16,907 nt of DNA from an uncultured Blautia sp. (GTDB lineage: Bacteria > Bacillota > Clostridia > Lachnospirales > Lachnospiraceae), in NCBI GenBank assembly GCA_900551715.1, contig URXG01000059.1, forward strand, positions 1 through 16,907. The letters are read 5' to 3'. Below the pieces are notes generated by a model. The model saw nothing but the letters and a program-made list of their open reading frames with translations, had not been told where the DNA came from and did no database searches. Positions 1-6,075 of this stretch are shown here, in pieces. Made by a program: the position numbers and the translations under genes. How positions within the stretch are numbered: the stretch's first letter is position 1; each line of letters starts with the position of its first letter.

Positions 1-403
1 TCTTTGAAAAGATCTGCTCAAAAAGGTCTGTATCTTTGAAACGGCGGGTATAATTTTTTCCAAATGTAGAAAAATGAGAAACAGGATCCAGCATATCCAG
101 TCCAAGAAACCAGCGGTAAGCAACGTTTACTTCAATCTCTTTTATGGTCTGACGCATACTTTTTATTCCATAAAGATACTGGATAAAAGGTATCTTTATC
201 AGCATGACCGGATCCATACTGAGACAACCATTATCCAGACAGTATTTTTCTTCTGCCAGATCATAAATAAAGTTCCAGTTGATTGCTTTATCTATCAAAC
301 GAAGCATATGATTTTGTGGCACCATGTCATCCATGCTAAACATCATCATCTGTTCACGTTTTTTATCTGCACTCTTTTGTTTTGTAATTCCATTTCCTAG
401 CAA
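1..403 (-). mobile_element. IS1182-family transposase, N-terminal part (cut by window edge)
   Basis: The minus strand is open from position 403 to the window edge and encodes 134 residues resembling the N-terminal domain of IS1182-type DDE transposases. Recognisable blocks are SMDDMVPQNHMLRLIDKAI, SMDPVMLIKIPFIQYLYGIK, SMRQTIKEIEVNVAYRWFLG and HFSTFGKNYTRRF. The catalytic DDE region would lie beyond position 1. I chose the TTG at 403 because the resulting start (MLGNGITKQKS) resembles the usual start of this family; ATG at 349 is the first in-frame ATG, and neither has a clear ribosome site. No stop or frameshift is visible in this part, so the element may be intact. It begins immediately after the tenI-like stop codon, so the insertion sequence end should lie near 404-425. 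I cannot define the terminal inverted repeat because the other end is outside the window. Confidence 0.85.
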
Positions 404-420
404 AATCTCTATGGGGGAAG

Positions 421-1005
421 CTATATTCTCATCATTTCGGACATGATACAGCCGCCTTTTGCACCTCTGTCCATCACTTCTTCCAGCTGTCCTGTTCCCA
501 TATGGATACCACCTATGGCATACACCGGAATGGTTACTTTCCGGCAGACCTCTTCCAGAAAATCAAGTCCCCGGGGTGGCAGTCCCTTCTTACAGTCAGT
601 GCTGTAAATATGCCCTGCTGTAAGATAAGTAGCCCCTAGTTTCTGTGCTTTCAATGCATCTTCTACAGAATGTACAGAACATCCTACTACCTGAAAATCC
701 TGTAATTTATTACTGTATTTTTCAAGAACCAAAAGTGGCAGATGTATCATAGGATGTGATAATTTCTTTGCCACATCCACATAAGTATGAAGAATACATG
801 GCACCTGATACTGACTGCAAAGCTCCAGTACTTTCTCTGCAAGTGCCTCATATTCCTTCTCCGTAAGATCTTTTTCCCGGAGGATCAGTGCTTTCGGATG
901 GCATTGGCATACTCGTTCCAACTGTGCCATAAAAGGTCTGTCACAAAGGTTTCTGTTGGATACAGCGATTACATTTTTATATTTATCAAAGGTACACATA
1001 GTCAT
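421..1005 (-). CDS. tenI: Thiamine phosphate synthase/TenI-family protein, with a TenI-like active site
   Basis: A 194-residue TIM-barrel protein of the ThiE/TenI superfamily, last gene of the thi operon. Core motifs are LREKD (42-46), GCSVHSVEDALKAQKLGA (108-125), GHIYSTDCKKG (131-141) and VYAIGGI (161-167). ThiE joins hydroxymethylpyrimidine diphosphate to thiazole phosphate; TenI aromatises the ThiG product by tautomerisation. Here the aspartates that hold Mg and diphosphate in ThiE appear to be missing: the usual NDD strand reads LHTYVD and the GQED block reads LPLLV. His132 stands in GHIYSTDCKKG, where ThiE normally has GPI, and this matches the TenI catalytic histidine motif. Thiazole tautomerase is therefore my preferred reading, although automatic pipelines would probably call it thiE. 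The start overlaps the end of thiH by 20 bases, suggesting coupled translation. A second ATG at 999 is possible. The stop is followed at once by the insertion sequence. Confidence 0.85.
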   Translation of the reverse strand: MTMCTFDKYKNVIAVSNRNLCDRPFMAQLERVCQCHPKALILREKDLTEKEYEALAEKVLELCSQYQVPCILHTYVDVAKKLSHPMIHLPLLVLEKYSNKLQDFQVVGCSVHSVEDALKAQKLGATYLTAGHIYSTDCKKGLPPRGLDFLEEVCRKVTIPVYAIGGIHMGTGQLEEVMDRGAKGGCIMSEMMRI

Positions 1006-2230
1006 TCATAACCGGCTGAAGCCCATTCTTCAGGAGGGCATCGTAGACTTCATCTACAGACCTTCCATCAGAGATTTCAAACTGGTCATCTCCTTTATCT
1101 TCGATCTCCTCTACATGACTTCCAATGCCTGTACTGACTCCTGCTGAGATCTTGGTAGCTGCAATATTTACAAGATTATCTCTTACTCTTTCGCACTCTC
1201 TGGTGGACACTGTAATGCTTGCAAAAGGCATGAATAATCTGTAAGCACATACAACCTGCAGAAGCTGCGGCTCATGTACATCCATTGGATTGATTCTGTC
1301 ATTATTAATGATCGGGCGAAGTCGCGGACAGGAAAAAGCAATCTCTGCATGAGGGTATTTACGCTGCAGAAGCCATGCATGATATCCTGTTGCAAAAGCA
1401 TCTTTACGGAAATCATCAAGCCCCAGAAGAGCTGCAAAACCTACCCCTCTCATGCCACCTTTCAGTGCACGTTCCTGAGCATTCAATCTGTATGGGAAGA
1501 TTCTTTTATGTCCTGCCAGATGGAGAGTTTCATACTTATCTGAATTATAAGTTTCCTGGAAAACTGTCACATAATCTGCTCCGCACTGGTGAAGATAATG
1601 GTACTCATCGGAATTCATAGGATATACTTCCAATCCGATAACTTTAAAATATTTTCTGGCAATCTTACATGCTTCCCCAATATATTTTACATCAGATTTT
1701 GCCCTGCTTTCTCCTGTAAGAATCAAAATTTCCTGAAGTCCTGTAGAAGCAATAGCTGCCATTTCTTTGTCAATCTCTTCTTCATTCAACTGTGCTCTGC
1801 GGATCTTGTTATGGCAGTTAAATCCACAGTAAATACAATAATTTTCACAGTAATTGGCAATATAAATTGGTGTAAACATATACACGCTGTTACCAAAATG
1901 TTTTCTGGTTTCGCTTCTTGCTGCCTGTGCAATTTCTTCCAGAAGAGGCAGGGCAGCCGGTGAAAGAAGTGCCTGAAAGTCCTCTATTGTACGGTTGTCA
2001 TGTTTCAGTGCACGCCTTACATCTGTCTCTGTAAAGCTGTCATAATCATAGTCATTCATAGCCTGGATCACCTGATCCATTACTTCAGAATCCTTCAGTT
2101 CTTCCATTCCGGGAAGATATTTCATATGATCAATACGGTTCTTTTTCATATCCTCCAGTATCACTTCGTTTACGATACTGTCATTAAAATGATCTCCATG
2201 TTCTTCTCTGATCTTCTCTGCTGTTTCCAT
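986..2230 (-). CDS. thiH: 2-iminoacetate synthase ThiH (radical SAM)
   Basis: A 414-residue radical SAM enzyme that cleaves tyrosine to dehydroglycine (2-iminoacetate) and p-cresol, supplying the C2-N unit for ThiG. The CxxxCxxC iron-sulfur motif is Cys128, Cys132 and Cys135 (YCENYCIYCGF), followed by the family blocks GLQEILILTGESR, YVTVFQETYN and RGVGFAALLGL, and a C-terminal region with FSCPRLRP and STRE. It is longer than E. coli ThiH (about 377 residues) because of an N-terminal extension that also occurs in clostridial ThiH; the related HydG is longer still. HydG is unlikely given the operon context. It starts 21 bases after the thiG stop, with a weak ribosome site (AAAGGCGGG), and its end overlaps the tenI-like start by 20 bases. 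It is co-transcribed behind the TPP riboswitch. Confidence 0.95.
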   Translation of the reverse strand: METAEKIREEHGDHFNDSIVNEVILEDMKKNRIDHMKYLPGMEELKDSEVMDQVIQAMNDYDYDSFTETDVRRALKHDNRTIEDFQALLSPAALPLLEEIAQAARSETRKHFGNSVYMFTPIYIANYCENYCIYCGFNCHNKIRRAQLNEEEIDKEMAAIASTGLQEILILTGESRAKSDVKYIGEACKIARKYFKVIGLEVYPMNSDEYHYLHQCGADYVTVFQETYNSDKYETLHLAGHKRIFPYRLNAQERALKGGMRGVGFAALLGLDDFRKDAFATGYHAWLLQRKYPHAEIAFSCPRLRPIINNDRINPMDVHEPQLLQVVCAYRLFMPFASITVSTRECERVRDNLVNIAATKISAGVSTGIGSHVEEIEDKGDDQFEISDGRSVDEVYDALLKNGLQPVMNDYVYL

Positions 2231-2251
2231 TATGTTTCTGCCCGCCTTTCT

Positions 2252-3235
2252 TTAGTCCCGTAAAAATCCTGTCAATGGTGAAGATGCACTGGCACCTTTT
2301 TCCAGTGTTCTTCCAAGACCGGAAAGATATGCACTACGTCCTGCTTCGATGGCTTTTTTGAATGCTTCTGCCATTACTTCTACGTTTCCGGCAGTTGCGA
2401 TTGCTGTGTTTGCCATAACTGCAGATGCTCCCATTTCCATTGCTTCGCAGGCCTGGGAAGGTCTGCCGATGCCTGCATCTACAATGATCGGAAGATCAAT
2501 CTCATCAATGAGAATCTGGATAAATTCTCTTGTACAAATACCCTTATTGGAACCAATTGGTGAACCCAGAGGCATTACACAGGCAGCACCTGCATTCACC
2601 AGATCTCTTGCCACATTCAGATCCGGATACATGTATGGCATAACAATAAATCCTTCTTTTGCAAGCATTTCTGTAGCACGTACTGTTTCATAATTGTCTG
2701 GCAGAAGATATTTGGAATCGTGGATAACTTCTACTTTTACAAAATCTCCACAGCCCAGTTCTCTGGATAATTTTGCAATACGGAGTGCTTCTTCTGCTGT
2801 TCTTGCTCCTGAAGTATTAGGAAGTAAAATAACATCTTTCGGGATGTAGTCAAGGATATTGGCAAGCCCTCCTTCGTTGGCTCTCCTCAGTGCCAGTGTG
2901 ATAATCTGTGCACCTGCTTTTTCTACGCAGGCTTTTACCAGGTCCAGAGAAAATTTACCGGAACCCAGGATAAATCTGGATGTGAATTCATGTCCTCCGA
3001 TTACCAGTTTGTCTTCTTTGTTTTCCTCTTTAAGGCCGCTTCCACCGCCCATAAACTGTACAATTTCCATAATATCTCCCTCTTTCAGAATTGTTTTTCC
3101 ATAAAGTTCTCGTTCCAGAATTTCTTCATTTAGTTCGATTGCCACTGTTGCAGGTACATAAGAATTTTCGTTCAGATACTCTGTAACTGTCATTGGTTTT
3201 TCCAGATCTTTTTTCTTTCCATTTACTGTGATCAT
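2252..3235 (-). CDS. thiSG: ThiS-ThiG fusion: sulfur carrier protein and thiazole synthase
   Basis: A single 327-residue reading frame. Residues 1-65 form a ThiS ubiquitin-like sulfur carrier (MITVNGKKKDL start, DIMEIVQFMGGG end). Residues from about 70 form ThiG (DKLVIGGHEFTSRFILGSGK, KVEVIHDSKYLLPDN, LGSPIGSNKGI, VDAGIGRPSQACEAMEMGAS). ThiG condenses deoxyxylulose phosphate, dehydroglycine and ThiS-borne sulfur to the thiazole; the lysine in VKVEVI should form the imine with the sugar. The start is the ATG at 3235, preceded by AAGGAGG; the frame stays open further upstream but without a suitable start. ThiS and ThiG are usually separate, and ThiS needs a free C-terminal Gly-Gly for adenylation by ThiF. 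Here the glycines are followed by SGLKEENKED with no stop. No thiF is in the window. An internal ATG at 3070 behind GAGGGAG could give a separate ThiG. Bifunctional ThiS/ThiG proteins of this length have been annotated elsewhere. Confidence 0.92.
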   Translation of the reverse strand: MITVNGKKKDLEKPMTVTEYLNENSYVPATVAIELNEEILERELYGKTILKEGDIMEIVQFMGGGSGLKEENKEDKLVIGGHEFTSRFILGSGKFSLDLVKACVEKAGAQIITLALRRANEGGLANILDYIPKDVILLPNTSGARTAEEALRIAKLSRELGCGDFVKVEVIHDSKYLLPDNYETVRATEMLAKEGFIVMPYMYPDLNVARDLVNAGAACVMPLGSPIGSNKGICTREFIQILIDEIDLPIIVDAGIGRPSQACEAMEMGASAVMANTAIATAGNVEVMAEAFKKAIEAGRSAYLSGLGRTLEKGASASSPLTGFLRD

Positions 3236-3308
3236 GATAAAATCCTCCTTTTGGTTGATGAGAGTAAACTCGCCCACCTGCACAGCTGCCGGACAGGGTT
3301 TTTATAGT

Positions 3309-3362
3309 AAAAAAGAGTCCACAAAAGAATACACCCGCGGTGGTGCACCCCTTCATGAACTC
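3309..3362 (-). terminator. Second leader hairpin terminator upstream of thiSG
   Basis: On the minus strand GAGTTCA (3356-3362) pairs with TGGACTC (3315-3321). Inside it TGCACC pairs with GGTGTA around an ACCGCG loop, and six T residues follow at once (complement of 3309-3314). This is a second intrinsic-terminator structure about 50 bases downstream of the riboswitch terminator and 74 bases before the thiSG start. The loop region GGGGTGCACCACCGCGGGTG resembles, but does not match, a T-box antiterminator core. Confidence 0.65.
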
Positions 3363-3411
3363 TGTTCACTCTCACTGTTTCAATATGTAGTTGTATTTTC
3401 CTGTTCAGATA

Positions 3412-3441
3412 AAGAAAAAGGGAGATACCAAAGCATCTCCC
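3412..3441 (-). terminator. Riboswitch-controlled intrinsic terminator
   Basis: On the minus strand GGGAGAT (3435-3441) and ATCTCCC (3420-3426) form a perfect 7-bp stem with an 8-base loop, followed by TTTTTCTT. It lies 22 bases downstream of the TPP aptamer, so it is the likely expression platform: with TPP bound the terminator forms and thi transcription stops. Confidence 0.88.
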
Positions 3442-3463
3442 GTAAAATTCTCATATACGTTCG

Positions 3464-3545
3464 TTCCTACGTTGGCATTATCCAAATCAGGTATAAGGGT
3501 CGAAGTTGATTACTTCCTCTCAGCCTGCTTGTACAAGCTCCCCTG
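3464..3545 (-). ncRNA. TPP riboswitch aptamer (THI box)
   Basis: The minus strand contains the conserved THI-box blocks in order: GGGGAGC at the 5' side, GGCTGAGAGGAAG (CTGAGA at 3518-3523), a short P3 helix GAAGT-AATCA-ACTTC, ACCC, and the P4/P5 segment ACCTGATTTGGATAATGCC followed by AACGTAGGAA (3464-3492). These are the pyrimidine- and diphosphate-sensing elements of the thiamine diphosphate riboswitch. It lies between a strong promoter and a terminator, directly upstream of thiSG, and should repress the whole operon when TPP is plentiful. Confidence 0.96.
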
Positions 3546-3560
3546 TTCATTTACATGGCT

Positions 3561-3589
3561 ATTATATGTCATAATAAAATATGTGTCAA
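3561..3589 (-). promoter_or_regulatory. Consensus promoter of the thi operon
   Basis: On the minus strand a perfect TTGACA (3584-3589) and a perfect TATAAT (3561-3566) are separated by 17 bases. Transcription would start near 3554, just before the TPP aptamer. The -35 box is only four bases past the end of the yczE-like gene. Confidence 0.9.
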
Positions 3590-3593
3590 GCCT

Positions 3594-4343
3594 TTATAAT
3601 TCCTGTCCATTAGTTTCAATTACTTTTTTGTACCAGTAGAAGCGATAACCATTGGCAACAGTGGTTCCAATTGCTGTGTTTTCCTCCTGACTGGTATCTC
3701 CACTTTCCTCGGAAAACAGTATATTCTTTACAAAAGCAAGCCTCTTTCCCAGAACCCTGGCAATAAATCCCACCAGAAGAGCTGCAATCACAGTACCCTC
3801 TCTCACGCCATTCAGCTGTCCTTTAAATACAAAAGACAATACAGCAGCAATCACTGCCATGGAAACGTCAAAACAGATCTTCGTTGTTCCAAAATTCGTT
3901 TTCCATGTAAGTACAATAGCCCGGACAAAAGACTCTCCCGGAAGCATGACTACATCTGCCAGAACCTCCAGGTATACACCGAAGCCAAGGATCAGACATC
4001 CTATCAGAAGATATACAATCTTCATAATATAACTTTGTGGATTTACCCATGAGAAAAGAATCATTGTCAGATCAATAAAATATCCAAACACAACAGATAC
4101 CGGAATCTGCAGTATATGTTCCAGTTTAAAATTCTTACGCAGTATCAGAAACTGCAACAAGATTAGAAATACGCTGAAAAATATAGTAAAGTTACCCAGC
4201 GTAAATGGAAAACTAAGACTCAACACATATGGGATCGACGAAATTGGTGAAGTTCCCAGACTTGCTTTTGTAATCAGACTAACTCCAAGGGAGTTTACGA
4301 AAAGCCCTATCAGAAAAATCACATATCTTTTCAGTTTATTCAT
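3594..4343 (-). CDS. YczE/YyaS/YitT-type integral membrane protein
   Basis: A 249-residue membrane protein with about five hydrophobic segments. The N-terminal pattern (IGLFVNSLGVSLITKASLGT, then SPISSIPYVLS) is typical of the YczE/YyaS/YitT-type membrane proteins often annotated as DUF6198. Later segments include LLIGCLILGFGVYLEVLADV and GTVIAALLVGFIARVLGK. The C-terminal 50 residues look soluble. Function in the family is poorly defined; transport or export has been suggested for some members. It overlaps the upstream marR-family gene by 8 bases (start at 4343, marR stop at 4336), so the two are translated together. A MarR regulator coupled to a membrane protein suggests a response to a small molecule, but the ligand cannot be read from the sequence. 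Confidence 0.82.
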   Translation of the reverse strand: MNKLKRYVIFLIGLFVNSLGVSLITKASLGTSPISSIPYVLSLSFPFTLGNFTIFFSVFLILLQFLILRKNFKLEHILQIPVSVVFGYFIDLTMILFSWVNPQSYIMKIVYLLIGCLILGFGVYLEVLADVVMLPGESFVRAIVLTWKTNFGTTKICFDVSMAVIAAVLSFVFKGQLNGVREGTVIAALLVGFIARVLGKRLAFVKNILFSEESGDTSQEENTAIGTTVANGYRFYWYKKVIETNGQEL

Positions 4344-4803
4344 TGGTTACATCCTTCTTTCTCTGTAATACTTTGCTGTCACACCAGGATTCCATCAGGT
4401 TATCAAAAATTTTCTCTGAAACTTTCATGAACTTTTCCAGTTCTTCCCGGGAAATACCTTCCAGAGCTGTCTCCTCAATTTCCTGAAAAGCTGCATCTAC
4501 CAATCCCTGACTTTTTTTCCCGGCGTCTGTCATAAAAATATGAAATGTCCTTCGATTTCCATTAAGCATCCGTCGTTCAATAAGACCTTTTTTCTCCATT
4601 CCATTCAGAATAGACGTCAGCGACCCTGCCTCGATAAAACATCCTGCTGCAATATCTTTCTGGCTGGCTCCATCATGATCCTTCAGAAAATCCAGAACTT
4701 TCGGCTGTCCCAGCGTAAGCCCCGCTGATTTTACCCTTTCCAGCAGTTGCTTTTGAATCAGCTGTTGGTTTGCCATAGCCAGATAATGTAATGACTTGTC
4801 CAT
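4336..4803 (-). CDS. MarR-family transcriptional regulator
   Basis: A 155-residue winged-helix regulator. Recognition features are the helix-turn-helix stretch (ASQKDIAAGCFIEAGSLTSI, then LNGMEKKGLIERR), the wing NGNRRTFHIFMTDAGKK, and helical ends that would form the dimer. The length is normal for MarR proteins. The start is supported by GGGGAG four bases before the ATG at 4803. It is the first gene of a two-gene operon with the yczE-like gene, overlapping by 8 bases. The promoter upstream carries a perfect long dyad across the -10 box and start point, which points to autorepression relieved by a ligand. The ligand is unknown. Confidence 0.92.
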   Translation of the reverse strand: MDKSLHYLAMANQQLIQKQLLERVKSAGLTLGQPKVLDFLKDHDGASQKDIAAGCFIEAGSLTSILNGMEKKGLIERRMLNGNRRTFHIFMTDAGKKSQGLVDAAFQEIEETALEGISREELEKFMKVSEKIFDNLMESWCDSKVLQRKKDVTNE

Positions 4804-4849
4804 TTTTCTCCCCTTTCTCTTATATCCACTGCTTCACTTTCCCAGGAAA

Positions 4850-4896
4850 GTAAAAACAGTTACAATTCAAATATTTAGAATTGTAACTGTTTTTAC
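4850..4896. promoter_or_regulatory. Perfect 19-bp-arm inverted repeat, candidate MarR operator
   Basis: Arms 4850-4868 and 4878-4896 are exact reverse complements (GTAAAAACAGTTACAATTC and its mate), with a 9-base centre AAATATTTA. The dyad centre at 4873 coincides with the predicted marR transcription start, and the right arm covers the -10 box. The full repeat would not be transcribed from either divergent promoter, so a DNA-level operator is favoured over an RNA terminator. Confidence 0.75.
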
Positions 4897-4908
4897 TTCA
4901 TTTGTCAA
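4880..4908 (-). promoter_or_regulatory. Promoter of the marR-yczE operon
   Basis: On the minus strand TTGACA (4903-4908) and TACAAT (4880-4885) are separated by 17 bases. The start would fall near 4873. The -10 box lies inside the right arm of the long inverted repeat. Confidence 0.8.
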
Positions 4909-4924
4909 TTTAATTTCAGCATGA

Positions 4925-4938
4925 TTACAATATTGCAA
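4925..4938. promoter_or_regulatory. Short dyad overlapping the lysR -35 box, candidate LysR site
   Basis: TTACAATATTGCAA is a 14-base near-palindrome with one mismatched pair around an AATATT core. It covers the -35 box of the lysR promoter. Its centre lies at about -36 from the lysR start and about -58 from the divergent marR start, positions usual for LysR-type autorepression and activation of a divergent gene. Confidence 0.45.
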
Positions 4939-4961
4939 ATCCCCCAGAAATCCGTTATAAT
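4933..4961 (+). promoter_or_regulatory. Promoter of the lysR gene at 5081
   Basis: TTGCAA (4933-4938) and TATAAT (4956-4961) are separated by 17 bases. The start would fall near 4968, giving a leader of about 113 bases. That leader holds a GAGGA/TCCTC hairpin with five T residues (4977-5003) and a small reading frame with its own strong ribosome site. Confidence 0.75.
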
Positions 4962-5080
4962 TATCTACAGCCAAGGGAGGATCACTATGTGTGTCCTCTT
5001 TTTGTTATTTTACGCCGTATTATCTTGTTTCAGGCAGAATTTAATTTCTGTTTTTCCCATCCGGAGAAAGGGGATTCTAT

Positions 5081-5959
5081 ATGGATATCAGTAAATATGC
5101 ACTTTTTGCAGACGTTGCAGATACAGGAAATTTTACCAAAAGTGGTGAACGAATGGGCTATACACAGCCTGGGGTCAGTCATATTCTGAAAGCTATGGAA
5201 GCAGAGTTTGGTTTTCCGCTTTTTGTCCGCACCAAGCAGGGAGTTGTGCCTACACATAATGCCAAAGAGATCCTGCCTCTGGTCCGGCAGCTTCTTTCTG
5301 TCAATGAACAGCTGGAACAGACCATCAGTTCTCTGAACGGACTTACCACTGGTCACCTGACCATTGCTTCTTTTGCCAGTATCGGACGTAGCTGGCTTCC
5401 TGCAGTAATCCATTCCTATCAGCAGAGCTTTCCCGGAATTGAGATTGAACTTCTGGAAGGCGGTACCGATGATATCATAAACTGGGTAGAAAACAGCCGG
5501 GCTGATTTCGGTCTGCTCAGTAAGTGGAATGTAGATTCTCTGGAATGGATTCCTCTTTATGAAGACCCTCTCATGGCCATCCTTCCCAAAGATATGGATA
5601 TGGGGGGCAAAACAGCTTTTCCTATTAAAGATATGGCAGATCAGCCTTTTGTTATTTCTGCTGAAGGCGTGGATTATGATATCCATCAGGTTCTGAAAGA
5701 AACTGGCATTGAACCGGATATCCGTTTTTCTTCCATGGACGACCACGTAGTGATCTCCATGGTTGCCAACAACCTGGGAATCAGCATTCTTCCCAACCTT
5801 GTTATAGGCAATGCCAGGGCCCAGATCCAGGCACTGCCCCTGGAGCCTGATTTTTCAAGGGAACTGGGAATCGGAATCAAATCTTTTTCCAGTCTTACCC
5901 CTGCTGCCCAGCAATTTATTACTTCTATTCAGGAGCAGATTGATACTTTTCGGGAATAA
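5081..5959 (+). CDS. LysR-family transcriptional regulator
   Basis: A 292-residue LysR-type regulator of normal length. The N-terminal winged helix-turn-helix covers residues 1-60 (FADVADTGNFTKSGERMGYT, then QPGVSHILKAMEAEFG). The substrate-binding domain follows from about residue 90 (GHLTIASFASIGRSWLPAVI, LYEDPLMAILPKD, VANNLGISILPNLVI). The start is the ATG at 5081, behind AAGGGGAT. It is divergent from marR-yczE across 277 bases, with a short dyad at its own -35 box, so it may regulate itself and the neighbouring operon. The effector cannot be deduced. A hairpin terminator follows at 5998. Confidence 0.93.
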   Translation: MDISKYALFADVADTGNFTKSGERMGYTQPGVSHILKAMEAEFGFPLFVRTKQGVVPTHNAKEILPLVRQLLSVNEQLEQTISSLNGLTTGHLTIASFASIGRSWLPAVIHSYQQSFPGIEIELLEGGTDDIINWVENSRADFGLLSKWNVDSLEWIPLYEDPLMAILPKDMDMGGKTAFPIKDMADQPFVISAEGVDYDIHQVLKETGIEPDIRFSSMDDHVVISMVANNLGISILPNLVIGNARAQIQALPLEPDFSRELGIGIKSFSSLTPAAQQFITSIQEQIDTFRE

Positions 5960-5997
5960 ACTAACAACCATTACCAACTTTCTTAACCATTTGTGCC

Positions 5998-6038
5998 AAA
6001 GAGCCACCGCCCCTTTTTACAAGGACGATGGCTCTTTT
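5998..6038 (+). terminator. Terminator after the lysR gene
   Basis: AAAGAGCCA (5998-6006) pairs perfectly with TGGCTCTTT (6029-6037) around a 22-base loop, followed by TTAT. It lies between convergent lysR and proC and mainly serves the plus strand, because the minus side has only a short T run. Confidence 0.8.
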
Positions 6039-6075
6039 ATCTTAATTGTTCTGTACTTTATGTACCCTGATTTCT

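Larger units (their letters stand above)
3236..3593 (-). promoter_or_regulatory. Whole thi leader region (no gene)
   Basis: The 358 bases between thiSG and the yczE-like stop hold no credible gene. In transcription order they carry a consensus promoter (3561-3589), a TPP aptamer (3464-3545), a terminator (3412-3441), a second terminator-like hairpin (3309-3362), and a final 70-base stretch ending in the AAGGAGG ribosome site of thiSG. Short reading frames across this region are not convincing, because they would overlap structured RNA. Confidence 0.85.

Noticed and set aside
74..400. Plus-strand reading frame of 108 codons
   Set aside because: It is the reverse-strand shadow of the transposase frame, which has clear family motifs on the minus strand.
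3309..3362. A functional T-box riboswitch before thiSG
   Set aside because: The core sequence only resembles the T-box motif, the UGGN bulge that pairs with the tRNA end is not preserved, and the TPP aptamer and its terminator occupy the space where stem I and the specifier loop should be.
4850..4896. The long dyad as a bidirectional terminator
   Set aside because: It has A and T runs at the stem ends, but it lies between two divergent promoters, the stem is GC-poor, and neither transcript would contain both arms.
5030..5746. Minus-strand frame of 238 codons opposite lysR
   Set aside because: The plus strand has a clear LysR helix-turn-helix, ribosome site and promoter; the antisense frame resembles no family.
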